A DNA stretch of 64,000 bases from Clostridium paraputrificum (GCF_900447045.1 NZ_UAWH01000014.1:326501-390500), one strand, 5' to 3'. Numbered from the stretch's first letter, positions 1 to 8,428 are shown. Notes: generated by a model from the sequence alone, not told the origin. Translations and numbers: made by a program.

Positions 1-1
1 G

Positions 2-499
2 GCATCTTGTTTTTATGGAATTAGTTTATTTATTTTAATGTTGATGAGTTGTTTATATCATTCATTTAAAAGTGGCTCTAAGGTAAAACGAATATGGAGA
101 AGGTTTGATTATGCATCTATTTATCTTCTTATTGGTGGTACTTTTGCTCCACTATATCTAGTTTATTGGGGGAATACCTTAGGAATTGTACTTTTCTGTA
201 TACAATGGTCATTAATTGTTTTTGGAATTATAATGCTTGCTATCTTTGGTCCAGGAAAGTGGAAATGGATACATTTTACTTTATACTTCACTATAGGATG
301 GAGTGGTCTTATAATGTTACCTGACTTCTTCCATAATAATATACCATTATTATTTATGATTTTAATTGGTGGAATTGTTTATACAGTTGGAATGGTTCCA
401 TTTGCAAGAGATAAAAAGTATGATCATTTTATTTGGCACTTTTTTGTGTTAATAGGGGCACTATTGCATTGGTTTGGAATTTATTTATTTGTATATTAA
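2..499 (+). CDS. Hemolysin III / YqfA (PAQR-like) family membrane protein, 5'-truncated by the window edge
   Basis: The reading frame is open to the first bases of the window, and the residues upstream of the first internal ATG (38) still fit the family (small residues followed by an S-x-L-Y-H-S motif). The gene therefore starts outside the window and only its C-terminal about 165 residues are present. Hydrophobic segments alternate with short loops. The conserved histidine of LYHS and the terminal H-x3-H arrangement (DHFIWHFF) are those of the hemolysin III/PAQR fold, a seven-helix integral membrane protein with a proposed metal site. The physiological role in Clostridium is not established; the hemolysin name is historical. 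A U-tailed hairpin follows 10 bases after the stop, so it is not co-transcribed with the next gene. Confidence 0.85.
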   Translation, partial: ASCFYGISLFILMLMSCLYHSFKSGSKVKRIWRRFDYASIYLLIGGTFAPLYLVYWGNTLGIVLFCIQWSLIVFGIIMLAIFGPGKWKWIHFTLYFTIGWSGLIMLPDFFHNNIPLLFMILIGGIVYTVGMVPFARDKKYDHFIWHFFVLIGALLHWFGIYLFVY

Positions 500-508
500 T
501 ATAAAATG

Positions 509-544
509 GCATATCTATCTAATTATGATAGTATGCTTTTTTTT
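509..544 (+). terminator. Rho-independent terminator after hemolysin III gene
   Basis: Arms GCATATCTATC and GATAGTATGC pair with one bulge around a short AT loop and are followed directly by eight T residues. Confidence 0.8.
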
Positions 545-602
545 AATATATTTTGATGATATAATATTATGCGCTAATAGTTAGATTATAGGAGGTGAAT
601 AT

Positions 603-2090
603 ATGGAAGAATTACTAAAAAAACAAAATGAAATAATAAAAGGTATAGAGTCTAGATATGCAGAAGAAAATTATACAGAATCTAATCCACTTATAGTATT
701 GAATCCATTTGACACTTGTCCATTATCAGCTTTAATGAAATTTCAAACTGAAGAAGAATGCTCAGTAACTATATTTATTGAAGAAGATATTGAGAAAGAG
801 TTTAAAGAATTGAAAAAGGATCATGAAATACCTATATTAGGTTTAATTGAGGATAAGGATAATTGTATAAGATTTATATGTAATTATGAGGGGAATAGAA
901 AAGAAGAGTTTGTGTATTACATAAAAACTTCAAAGTTACCTGAAGGATATCCTAATATAGAGTTAATTACATGTGATGAAAGTAATATGTATGATGGTAT
1001 GATGGCTATGTCTTTAGGAAGAGCAGAAGGTGTAAGAACTGTAGAGCATTTATATTCTATCATAGATAATAAAGCACAAGTGAGATGGCTTTATACTGGA
1101 GTATCTTGTCACGTGTTTATGAAGCTAAAGAATGGGAATTTAATAGTAGATGCGCCAATATCAAGTGGTATTTGTGGAGCCTATACTGCAGCTGGTTTTA
1201 TAGAGATTGATATGCTTGGAAGAATTATAAATTTCTTTCCTATAAAATATGGATTACATCATGATGTAATTGAATTACCAAATGGAAACTTCTTAGCTAT
1301 TACTCAAAGAGAAAATACTAAACAAGATTTATTGGTAGAGATAGATAGAAATACTAAAGAAGTAATAAATGAATGGGATTTTAGAAAGATATTAGATTTT
1401 AATAGAGAAACTGTTATTGATAAAATATCTGTAAATCATCTATTGGATTGGTTACATCTAAATTCATTAGTATATGATGAAGAAAGTAATTCTATAATTG
1501 CGTCATCAAGAAATCAAAGTACTGTAGTTAAATTTGATAAAGATACATCTGAAATAAAGTGGATATTAGCTCCTCATTATGGATGGAATGATGAACTTAA
1601 AAAATATTTACTTAAACCAATAGGGAATGATTTTGAGTGGAGCTATGCTCAACATACACCTTCATTAACTAAAGATGGGAATCTTGTTATATTTGATAAC
1701 GGAAATTTTAGGAGTTATGAATTAGAAAAGGCAGTTTTAGCACATAATAACTATAGTCGTGCAGTTGAATATGAAATTGATGAAGAGAATATGACTGTTA
1801 ATCAAGTGTGGCAATATGGTAAGGAAAGAGGAAATGAGCTATATTGTGCATATTTAGGAGCTGTAAGAATTCTTGAAAATAATAATAGATTAATATGCTT
1901 TGGGGGGATAACTAAGGATATATTCGGTAACCCAATAGATGATATGAAAAGTAATAGAATGAAAAATCAAATTACTATAGTAGAAATATCAAAGGGCAAA
2001 GTGGTTTTTGAAGTTAAATTAAGAGATACTGATATAACTAAGCCAATAGGTTATAAATGTTATAGAGCAGAAAAAATAAATTTATATTAA
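603..2090 (+). CDS. Arylsulfate sulfotransferase-like protein, without signal peptide
   Basis: This 495-residue protein looks like the AssT/arylsulfotransferase family (beta-propeller enzymes that move sulfuryl groups between phenols through a histidine intermediate). Visible family marks are GLHHDVIELPNGNFLA (His219-His220) and the QHTPSL...GNLVIFDNG block (His351), both of the type that carries the active-site histidines. The N-terminus is charged and has no signal peptide, whereas characterised AssT enzymes are exported, so this one probably acts in the cytoplasm. The ATG has a strong AGGAGGTG site at the right spacing. It is the first gene of an operon: an SsuA-like lipoprotein starts 12 bases downstream, followed by ATPase and permease genes. 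This suggests that the imported compound is an aryl sulfate, sulfonate or related aromatic. The substrate is inferred from context only. Confidence 0.7.
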   Translation: MEELLKKQNEIIKGIESRYAEENYTESNPLIVLNPFDTCPLSALMKFQTEEECSVTIFIEEDIEKEFKELKKDHEIPILGLIEDKDNCIRFICNYEGNRKEEFVYYIKTSKLPEGYPNIELITCDESNMYDGMMAMSLGRAEGVRTVEHLYSIIDNKAQVRWLYTGVSCHVFMKLKNGNLIVDAPISSGICGAYTAAGFIEIDMLGRIINFFPIKYGLHHDVIELPNGNFLAITQRENTKQDLLVEIDRNTKEVINEWDFRKILDFNRETVIDKISVNHLLDWLHLNSLVYDEESNSIIASSRNQSTVVKFDKDTSEIKWILAPHYGWNDELKKYLLKPIGNDFEWSYAQHTPSLTKDGNLVIFDNGNFRSYELEKAVLAHNNYSRAVEYEIDEENMTVNQVWQYGKERGNELYCAYLGAVRILENNNRLICFGGITKDIFGNPIDDMKSNRMKNQITIVEISKGKVVFEVKLRDTDITKPIGYKCYRAEKINLY

Positions 2091-2102
2091 AGGAGAAACG
2101 TT

Positions 2103-3023
2103 ATGAAGAAGATTAGAAAAAGCTTGTTATTAGTAGCAATGTCATTAGTTATGATCATTTCATTAATAGGGTGTACTTCTAATAAAGGAACACAAGATGA
2201 AAACACTACAATTAGATTAGGAGTAATGTCTGCAGCTGATTCAGCACCAATTTTATTAGCACAGGAAAAAGGATACTTTGAAGAAGAAGGGGTAAATCTA
2301 GAACTAGAAATTTTTACAAATGGAGCTACAAAGCAAAGTTCAATTCAAGCTGGAGAGCTTGATGCTGCAATGCTTAGTATGATTCAATTTTTAAATAATG
2401 TTAAAGGTGGATTACAAGCTAAGATAACTACAACTACTGATGGAATGTTCCCAATTGTATTATCAAAGAACTTCCAAGAAAAGAAGGATGTTAAAGTTGG
2501 ATTAATGGAAGTTAGTGTAATAAACTTCTTAGCTGATCAATATTTAACTGATTACAATGTAGAAAAAGTATTCATTAATGAAATGCCTTTAAGAATGCAA
2601 GCATTAATGGAAAACAAGATAGATATGGCAGTTTTACCAGAACCACTAGCTTCAAATGCTCAACTTAAAGGATTAGAGAAGAGAGTATATGGTAAACCTG
2701 ATGACTATACTCCAAATGGAATAATCTTTACAGATGAGTTTATAAAGAATAACCCTAACACTGTTAAGGGATTCCATAAAGCTTATAACAGAGCTGTTGA
2801 AGATATAATAAATAATCCAGAAGAAGCTAAGGATATATTAGTTTCAAAGTTAGAGTTAAATTCAAAGGTAAAAGATTTAATGGTATTACCAACATATCAC
2901 AAAACAAGAGTTCCTGATGAAAGCTACTTAAAGGAAATCGAAGATTGGACTGAAAAACTACAAGGAAATGAATTAAACTTAGAATATAAAGATGTAGTAA
3001 CGAAGGATTTTGTATCTAAATAA
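2103..3023 (+). CDS. ABC transporter substrate-binding lipoprotein, SsuA/TauA/NMT1 type
   Basis: The protein has a lipoprotein signal peptide with the lipobox LIGC (Cys24), followed by a periplasmic-binding-protein type II fold of the NMT1/SsuA/TauA kind. It opens with IRLGVMSAADSAPILLAQEKGYFEEEG, and has the usual length of about 300 residues. In the Gram-positive cell it would be lipid-anchored outside the membrane and deliver ligand to the permease encoded two genes downstream. The family carries sulfonates, taurine, nitrate, bicarbonate and pyrimidine precursors, so the ligand is not fixed by family. The arylsulfotransferase-like gene directly upstream argues for a sulfate ester or sulfonate. 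The RBS is AAGGAGAAACG before the ATG. The stop overlaps the ATG of the ATPase gene by one base. Confidence 0.85.
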   Translation: MKKIRKSLLLVAMSLVMIISLIGCTSNKGTQDENTTIRLGVMSAADSAPILLAQEKGYFEEEGVNLELEIFTNGATKQSSIQAGELDAAMLSMIQFLNNVKGGLQAKITTTTDGMFPIVLSKNFQEKKDVKVGLMEVSVINFLADQYLTDYNVEKVFINEMPLRMQALMENKIDMAVLPEPLASNAQLKGLEKRVYGKPDDYTPNGIIFTDEFIKNNPNTVKGFHKAYNRAVEDIINNPEEAKDILVSKLELNSKVKDLMVLPTYHKTRVPDESYLKEIEDWTEKLQGNELNLEYKDVVTKDFVSK

Positions 3024-3742
3024 TGTTAGAAGTAAAAGATCTATATGTTAGTTATGGGGAAAGAGAGATATTGAAGAACATCTCTTTTTCCTTATATAAA
3101 GGGGAAACACTTTCAATAATAGGTCCATCAGGATGTGGGAAAAGTACATTGTTATTATCTCTTGCAAATCAAAAGGAAATAAAAACGGGAAATATTTCAA
3201 ATGAATTTAAGGATACTAATCTCATATTACAAAGCAATGGTCTTTTTCCTTGGAAGACTGTAAAGGAGAATATAAAGTTAGGTCTTATAGTAAAGGGTTC
3301 ATCAAAAGAAGATATGGAAAAATACATAGATAAAATAGCTTTAGATTTAAACATAAAACATGTTTTAGATAAATATCCTGCTGAAATAAGTGGAGGAGAA
3401 AAGCAGAGAACGGCTTTGGCCAGGGCGTTAGTTTTAAATTCAGATCTTTTATTAATGGATGAGCCTTCATCAGCTTTAGATTCAATAAACAAAGAAAATT
3501 TTCAAAATATACTATGTAAAATACAAGAACAATATAATATGTCATACATCATAGTTACTCATAATATAGAAGAGGCTGTGGTGTTAGGTAAAAAGATAGC
3601 TGTTGTCATAGATGGTGAGATAAAGAAGGTTATAGATAATGAATTTTATGGACAAGGGAATATAAGAAAAAGTTATAAGTTTTTTGATAAGTGTAATGAA
3701 ATAAGAGATGTTTTAGAGGGATTTAGCAATGAAAAAGTTTAA
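3023..3742 (+). CDS. ABC transporter ATP-binding protein, SsuB/TauB type
   Basis: The 239-residue nucleotide-binding subunit has all expected motifs: Walker A GPSGCGKST (about residue 34), signature ISGGEKQR, Walker B LLLMDEPSSALD, and the switch histidine in VTHN. The Q-loop region (LILQSNGLFPWKTVKENI) with its FPW is typical of the nitrate/sulfonate/taurine importer ATPases. The start overlaps the preceding stop (TAATG) and the end overlaps the permease gene by 14 bases, so translation of the three genes is coupled. It powers import of the compound bound by the upstream lipoprotein. Confidence 0.9.
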   Translation: MLEVKDLYVSYGEREILKNISFSLYKGETLSIIGPSGCGKSTLLLSLANQKEIKTGNISNEFKDTNLILQSNGLFPWKTVKENIKLGLIVKGSSKEDMEKYIDKIALDLNIKHVLDKYPAEISGGEKQRTALARALVLNSDLLLMDEPSSALDSINKENFQNILCKIQEQYNMSYIIVTHNIEEAVVLGKKIAVVIDGEIKKVIDNEFYGQGNIRKSYKFFDKCNEIRDVLEGFSNEKV

Positions 3743-4475
3743 TAATGTGTACAAATATATTTATGCAATAACAGTAGTATTTATATTTTGGTATCTGCTT
3801 CACATTATATTAAATTCTTTTGTAATTCCTAATCCAATAGACGTTATATCAAGGCTTTTTAAAGTAGGATATGGTATTATTTCAACTCACCTTATAGCAA
3901 GTCTTTTAAGATTACTTATAGCATTATTAATTACAACTATACTAGGATATTCTATAGGAATACTAATTGGGGTTAATGATAAACTGGATAATTTAATAAG
4001 CCCTATAGTATATTTGTTTTTTCCAGTTCCAAGAATAGCATTTTTACCAGTATTTATGATCTTATTTGGTCTTGGAAATACTTCTAAAATAGTATTAATT
4101 GTAGCAATAGCAATATTTCAAATAATAATATCAGTTAGAGACGGAGCAAAGGAAATACCTAATGAGCTTATATTATCTGCTAAGTCTTTGAAGCTTTCAA
4201 AATCTCAAATGATGAAGCATATTTATATTCCAGCAACCTTACCCAGATTATTTACAGCTATGAGAATAGCTTTAGGTTCAAGCATGGCAGCACTATTTTT
4301 TGCAGAAAATTATGCCACAAAGTATGGGATAGGATATTATATTATGAATTCTTGGATTAAGGTTGATTATGAAGGAATGTATTGTGGAATAATTATAATA
4401 AGCCTTTTAGGTATAGTTATGTTTAAGGTAATAGATATTTTACAAAGTAGAATTTGTAAGTGGCAAATTAAGTAG
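3729..4475 (+). CDS. ABC transporter permease, SsuC/TauC type
   Basis: The 248-residue integral membrane protein has about six hydrophobic helices. The cytoplasmic EAA-like loop (EIPNELILSAKSLKLSKSQMMKHIYIPATLPRLF) contacts the ATPase. Both match BPD_transp_1 permeases of sulfonate/nitrate/taurine importers. It is the last gene of the operon that starts at 603. A hairpin terminator follows 9 bases after the stop. The one permease would act as a homodimer with two copies of the ATPase, as is usual for this importer class. Confidence 0.88.
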   Translation: MKKFNNVYKYIYAITVVFIFWYLLHIILNSFVIPNPIDVISRLFKVGYGIISTHLIASLLRLLIALLITTILGYSIGILIGVNDKLDNLISPIVYLFFPVPRIAFLPVFMILFGLGNTSKIVLIVAIAIFQIIISVRDGAKEIPNELILSAKSLKLSKSQMMKHIYIPATLPRLFTAMRIALGSSMAALFFAENYATKYGIGYYIMNSWIKVDYEGMYCGIIIISLLGIVMFKVIDILQSRICKWQIK

Positions 4476-4483
4476 TTATAAAT

Positions 4484-4518
4484 AGCACAACTATTTTTAT
4501 GAAAGTAGTTGTGCTTTA
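4484..4518 (+). terminator. Terminator closing the arylsulfotransferase/ABC operon
   Basis: A perfect 10-bp stem (AGCACAACTA / TAGTTGTGCT) with a 12-base loop is followed by a short T stretch. Confidence 0.7.
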
Positions 4519-4567
4519 ATATTTGTTATATAATATTTATATAGTTTTATAGGGGATAGTGGGAGTT

Positions 4568-5473
4568 ATGAAGATAGATAGATTAATTTCTATAATAATG
4601 ATTTTAAATAATAAGGAACGAGTTACAGCCAAGGAGCTAAGTGAGAAATTTGATGTTTCTATAAAAACAATTCAAAGAGATATCGAAACTATAGAGATGG
4701 CAGGTATACCAATAGTTTCTTATAAAGGTCATGAAGGTGGCTATGAAATAATAGAAGGTTATAGAGTAAATAAAGCTTCTATGACAAAAAATGAAGTGGC
4801 TTTATTAAAGAATTTATTAGATGGAATAAATGAAACTTATAGAAATAAAGATGTTTTATCATTAATTAATAAGCTTGAAGTTATAGATAGTAATTCAACT
4901 GAAGGTAATAGATTTATTATAGATTTTTCTAGGTGGGGAAATAGTAGTGAATTAACAGATAAAATAAATATTATAGATAATGCTATAAGCCAAAATAGGT
5001 GCATTGGATTTAAATATAACAATAGTAATGGCGAAAGTAGTAATAGAAAAATAGAGCCATACAAAATAATTTTTAAGGCTCTTAATTGGTATGTTTATGG
5101 GTATTGTACCTTAAAGGGTGATATGAGAGTATTTAAATTAAAAAGAGTTAAGAATTTGGAAATGTTAGAAGAGAAATTTGAATTTAAAGATATAGATATA
5201 GGTAATTTATTTAAAGAGTCAGAGTTAGAAACAATAGATGTTATTTTAAGAGTGGCTAAAGAAATAAAAGTAATATTAGAAGACAGCTTACCAACTTATG
5301 AAACAATTGAGGAAGGAAATAGTTTTGTTATTATAAAAACAAGTTTGCCATATAACAATTGGGTTGATAGTATGATTTTAGGATTTGGGGACAAAGTAGA
5401 GGTTTTAGAACCAAAGTTTCTAAGGGAAAAGATTATAGGAAAAATAAAAGGTATATATGAAATATATAAGTAA
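4568..5473 (+). CDS. YafY-type transcriptional regulator with HTH and WYL domains
   Basis: The N-terminal winged helix (DRLISIIMILNNKERVTAKELSEKFDVSIKTIQRDIETI) is the HTH_11/DeoR-like domain of WYL regulators. The central part (about 130-210) is a WYL domain with the motif ALNWYVYGYC and basic residues that in this family bind a small ligand or nucleic acid, followed by a C-terminal WCX-like extension. I chose ATG 4568 over the in-frame GTG at 4559 because AGGGGAT (4551-4557) is correctly spaced only from 4568. The gene follows a terminator and is itself closed by one that overlaps its stop codon. Its target may be the adjacent GyrI-like gene or its own promoter; that is inference. Confidence 0.85.
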   Translation: MKIDRLISIIMILNNKERVTAKELSEKFDVSIKTIQRDIETIEMAGIPIVSYKGHEGGYEIIEGYRVNKASMTKNEVALLKNLLDGINETYRNKDVLSLINKLEVIDSNSTEGNRFIIDFSRWGNSSELTDKINIIDNAISQNRCIGFKYNNSNGESSNRKIEPYKIIFKALNWYVYGYCTLKGDMRVFKLKRVKNLEMLEEKFEFKDIDIGNLFKESELETIDVILRVAKEIKVILEDSLPTYETIEEGNSFVIIKTSLPYNNWVDSMILGFGDKVEVLEPKFLREKIIGKIKGIYEIYK

Positions 5474-5503
5474 TAAGACACAGAGATGTCTTATTACTTT
5501 TTC
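5469..5503 (+). terminator. Terminator overlapping the stop of the WYL regulator
   Basis: Perfect 12-bp arms AGTAATAAGACA / TGTCTTATTACT, a 6-base loop and five T residues. The stop codon lies in the left arm. Confidence 0.8.
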
Positions 5504-5545
5504 TATACTAAAGGTGAAATAATAATTATAAGGAGTGAATTAATT

Positions 5546-6157
5546 ATGGCTACAAAAGTAGATTTAAAAAAGATAAAAAAAGAGTTGTTTAATGTGAAAG
5601 TGGGGCAATTTAAGAAGGTGTATTGTGATAAATCATATTATATTGCATTAGATGGAGAAGGAGATCCCAATAATAATGAAGATTATAGTAATAAAGTAGG
5701 GGCTTTATATAAGTTAGCTTATGGAGTTAAAATGGTTTATAAAAAAGAAGAAAAAGATTTTGTTGTTATGCCTTTAAATGGTTTATGGTGGTCTGATAAC
5801 TATGATGATTTTATAGATAATTATAAAGAAGGCTGGAAATGGACTATGATGATTGAGCTTCCAGACTTTGTGAAGCAAGAGAATATAGAAAAGAAAAAGG
5901 AAGAGTTATTAAAAGATGAGTTGGGTAAATATATAAAAGAAATAAGGTATATGGAATATACTGAAGGAGATGCCTATGAGACATTATATGTTGGACCATA
6001 TAGTGAAGAGGGAGAGGTAGTAAAAATGCTTCATAATACTATAAAGGAGAATGGATATAAGTTATCCGGAAAGCACAATGAAATATATTTAAGTGATCCA
6101 AGAAAAACAGAACCTTCAAAATTGAAAACAATAATAAGGCAACCTTTTTCTAAATAA
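5546..6157 (+). CDS. GyrI-like (SOUL/SBM) small-molecule-binding domain protein
   Basis: This soluble 203-residue protein looks like the stand-alone GyrI-like domain proteins. These share the ligand-binding fold of BmrR/Rob-type regulators but have no DNA-binding domain. Supporting stretches are YYIALDGEGDPNNNEDY near the start, MPLNGLWW in the middle and the ETLYVGPYSEEGEVVKML segment, which is the typical xxYxGPYxx core strand of the family. The ATG at 5546 is preceded by AAGGAGTG with good spacing; the in-frame extension to 5486 lies within the upstream terminator and is not credible. The role is probably binding or detoxifying an amphipathic compound. Pairing with the WYL regulator is suggestive but unproven. 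Confidence 0.75.
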   Translation: MATKVDLKKIKKELFNVKVGQFKKVYCDKSYYIALDGEGDPNNNEDYSNKVGALYKLAYGVKMVYKKEEKDFVVMPLNGLWWSDNYDDFIDNYKEGWKWTMMIELPDFVKQENIEKKKEELLKDELGKYIKEIRYMEYTEGDAYETLYVGPYSEEGEVVKMLHNTIKENGYKLSGKHNEIYLSDPRKTEPSKLKTIIRQPFSK

Positions 6158-6247
6158 ATTAATAGCTAAGTAAAAATTTCTATATTTCAATAAATTTATA
6201 TATTTGTTTTTTATAGATTTGGAGGGGTAAGTGTATTTGGCAAGCAT

Positions 6248-6310
6248 TGACTATTGTCGGACTGGCCGACCATAGTCATCTTGTTTAGGAAAGTTTCCTA
6301 AGACCTTTTT
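6248..6310 (+). ncRNA. Candidate structured RNA or remnant: two hairpins ending in a T run
   Basis: Hairpin 1 (6248-6278) has 13-base arms TGACTATTGTCGG / CCGACCATAGTCA with one mismatch and a 5-base loop. Hairpin 2 (6285-6301) pairs TTAGGAAA with TTTCCTAA around a minimal loop. GACC and a five-T run follow. An unusually G-rich segment (GGAGGGG) precedes it at 6222. The local GC content stands out from the surroundings. I do not recognise a known RNA family; it could also be a mobile-element relic. Confidence 0.3.
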
Positions 6311-6506
6311 AAATAAAATTAATAGGTATAGTGTATTAATTTTTGTTATTTATCGTTAAATTTTATTATATAAGATTAATAAAGTAAAGTATTTTAAATA
6401 GATAAATTATAATGTTCATTATAATTCGTTATAAGTAATTATTTATCATTAAAAATACTAAACTAAATTCTTTAATTTTATAAAATTTCATGCCTTACAA
6501 ATGTCA

Positions 6507-6554
6507 TAAAACCGTTAGGATCTTTGACTTCGCAAAAATTCCATTTAACGAAAT
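6507..6554 (+). repeat. Direct repeat, left copy (pairs with 9422-9468)
   Basis: It begins TAAAACC and contains CTTCGCAAAAATTC followed by ATTTAACGAAAT. The copy at 9422 matches it with a few substitutions and one indel, in the same orientation. The 3' half can fold as TTCGC...GCGAA in the right copy. The two copies bracket the small secreted/membrane protein cassette. Confidence 0.6.
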
Positions 6555-6626
6555 AGTTTAACAATTAAAAAAGTGAAAATACCTCTTTTATTTAGAACTG
6601 CTATAAAGCAAATATTTAAGAAGTAT

Positions 6627-6824
6627 TTAAGTTAAGTATAACATATCATTGAATAGTGAATAGAATATCCCTCCAAGTAGAGGAAAAGCAGTTAAGGAAA
6701 GAATTAAGTAAGTTTTATTAAGATCAAAAGTGAAATAAGAAAGAATTCCACAAAGTAATGTTAATATAAATCCTTTCATAAATTTTTTGAAAGAAATTTT
6801 TTCTTTTAATTTTTTTAGAATCAT
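6627..6824 (-). CDS. Small two-helix membrane protein, unknown function
   Basis: A 65-residue protein with a lysine-rich N-terminus (MILKKLKEKISFKKFMKG) followed by two hydrophobic helices separated by a short polar turn (FDLNKT). It has no recognised family. The ATG at 6824 has a good GAGGTGAT site; the in-frame GTG at 6833 sits inside that site and is rejected. It lies in the accessory patch, on the same strand as the two immunity-like membrane proteins at 8048 and 9097, but I see no clear sequence similarity to them and no secreted precursor paired with it. It could be an orphan immunity protein or a small toxin-like membrane peptide. Confidence 0.5.
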   Translation of the reverse strand: MILKKLKEKISFKKFMKGFILTLLCGILSYFTFDLNKTYLILSLTAFPLLGGIFYSLFNDMLYLT

Positions 6825-7382
6825 AAAAATCACCTCAATAAATATTATAATTTCACATATTTTTATTATAATATTTAGTTTTAATTTTCACTAAAGATAC
6901 TTTTAACGAAGTTGTTAGGGGATAATATAATATTAATTACGCTTTTGTTAAAAGCAGGATGTAAGACAAATATAAAGAATACTACATAGATTATAACAGA
7001 GACTATATATTCTACTTCTACTAAAAGAAACTAAATAAAATTAAGGTGGAGATTAAAAAAATTATAAGTGCTACAGAGCAGATCAGAAATAATTTTTTTA
7101 AAAAAAGAATATGAGGATATTAGATGTATTGAATTAACTTATTTAGAATTATGTGTGTATTTAACTCTAACTTATAGAAATATATAATAAAAAAGTATAT
7201 ATAAATTTAGCAATAACACCTATTTTAGTAATAATTTTAAGTTACTTATTATTTGTAAGTGAATAATAGAAAATATATAAAAAGTTAAAAAATATCCATA
7301 TATACAAAAGAATGAAATAATTGTATTATTATGTATTTTGAGTTGAAATAATCATAAAATTTATTTTTGTAGGAGGTATTTT
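6825..7382. other. AT-rich region without intact genes, possibly decayed coding DNA
   Basis: Only short frames are present on both strands. Around 7199-7269 a frame encodes a brief hydrophobic stretch ending in a stop, with no start or RBS, which may be a remnant of a membrane protein. It presumably also holds the promoters of the divergent genes at 6824 and 7383, but I find no clear -35/-10 pair. Confidence 0.4.
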
Positions 7383-7991
7383 ATGAAATTAAAAAAAATT
7401 ATTTGTGTTCTAATGAGTGCATTAATATTAAATACTTGTACAATTCCTACAGTAACTCATGCAACAGAAGTTTATAATAATGAGGAAAATGTAGAAGTAT
7501 TAGATGATGCTAAAGTAGAAGAGGTTGCAGAGATGATTAGATTTTTAGTTCAGGATGCATCAATCTATACAGAAGAAGGAGATTGGAAAAACTATAATTT
7601 TGAATTAATTAGAGAAGTTTATGGGAATGATCCATTATTAGATGATTTGGAATCAGCATTAGCACTTAGTGAATATCTAACATCTAAAAATTCTAGTAAT
7701 ATAGAAGAAAGAACGTTAGTAATTGATAGTACATGTGTATTTAATTATTTAACAAGTAAATGGGGAGAAGCTACACTAGATTCAGTTGCATCTAGTAGTC
7801 TCATCGCTTTTTTAAAGCAACAATCTTTTAAAGAAGCAGCTAAACTTTTAGTGAAAAATCTTCCTTATACATCAGTAGGAGTTATAGCAGTAGACTTAGC
7901 TCGTGCTACAAATAAATGTGGAACTAAGACTACTGAAAAACCTAATTACTGTTCTACTAATCCAATGCATTCACAAGGTGGATGTCATTAA
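7383..7991 (+). CDS. Secreted cysteine-containing precursor protein, copy A (putative antimicrobial peptide/toxin precursor)
   Basis: The 202-residue protein has a clear Sec signal peptide (cleavage expected after THA, residue 27). An acidic, probably helical pro-region follows (about 28-110). A C-terminal domain (about 111-202) has four cysteines at 118, 179, 190 and 201 and a hydrophobic/amphipathic stretch at about 132-175. It ends in NPMHSQGGCH. The paralogue at 8429 has the same spacing of the four cysteines and the identical last ten residues. An acidic-Arg motif before the C-terminal domain (EER, residue 110) is a plausible processing site. RBS AGGAGGT is 6 bases from the ATG. It converges on a small membrane protein gene (8048) across a shared terminator. 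No family is recognised by reading; the layout recalls SdpC-type precursors in size and arrangement only. Confidence 0.75.
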   Translation: MKLKKIICVLMSALILNTCTIPTVTHATEVYNNEENVEVLDDAKVEEVAEMIRFLVQDASIYTEEGDWKNYNFELIREVYGNDPLLDDLESALALSEYLTSKNSSNIEERTLVIDSTCVFNYLTSKWGEATLDSVASSSLIAFLKQQSFKEAAKLLVKNLPYTSVGVIAVDLARATNKCGTKTTEKPNYCSTNPMHSQGGCH

Positions 7992-8000
7992 AAAGTAAAT

Positions 8001-8040
8001 AAAAAAAGCCATTAAAACTTGGTTTTAATGGCTTTTTTTA
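8001..8040. terminator. Bidirectional terminator between precursor A and its membrane partner
   Basis: Twelve-base arms AGCCATTAAAAC / GTTTTAATGGCT are flanked by a seven-A run on the left and a seven-T run on the right, so it can serve both convergent genes. Confidence 0.85.
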
Positions 8041-8047
8041 TTTACTT

Positions 8048-8284
8048 TTATTTTGAAGATTCAATAAATTTATCTCTAAGCTTTAAATATAAATAGTATA
8101 AGAAAATAAATATAACTGCTAGCTTAATATATCTAATCAGAAAAAATATTATATCAGGATAAAAATTTTTAAATTTTAAATCATCAGGTAAATTTAGCCA
8201 CTTATTAGTTAAGTCATTAAATACTTTTGATAATATTGTTAATATAATGATGATAGCAGGTTTTATTTTTGTTTTTATTTTCAT
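8048..8284 (-). CDS. Small membrane protein paired with precursor A (putative immunity protein)
   Basis: A 78-residue protein with two hydrophobic helices and a positively charged C-terminus (LKLRDKF). It is homologous to the 77-residue protein at 9097. Both share N..T..WLN after the first helix, then an IKL.VI second helix and an LK.R.K tail. The ATG at 8284 is preceded by GGGGGAG; the longer frame from 8308 lacks an RBS and would include that site as codons. It converges on precursor A with 56 bases between the stops. Its position, size and co-duplication with the precursor are what one expects of a bacteriocin or toxin immunity protein, but this is inference. Confidence 0.65.
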   Translation of the reverse strand: MKIKTKIKPAIIIILTILSKVFNDLTNKWLNLPDDLKFKNFYPDIIFFLIRYIKLAVIFIFLYYLYLKLRDKFIESSK

Positions 8285-8428
8285 TTCTCCCCCTTCATAC
8301 AAAAACATTTTTATCTATTTAATATATAAATTACCATAAATGTCCATCAAAAATAAAGACTATTGTTTGAAAAAAATCCTAATATGGTAAAATATTCAAT
8401 TATAGAATGTATTATAGGAGGCTTATTT

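Larger units (their letters stand above)
6158..6626. other. AT-rich intergenic region with a two-hairpin element and a dispersed repeat copy
   Basis: There is no convincing open frame with an RBS on either strand. It contains a conspicuous GC-richer block at 6248-6310 (two hairpins then five T) and the left copy of a 47-48 bp direct repeat at 6507-6554. The rest is simple AT-rich sequence. Confidence 0.6.
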
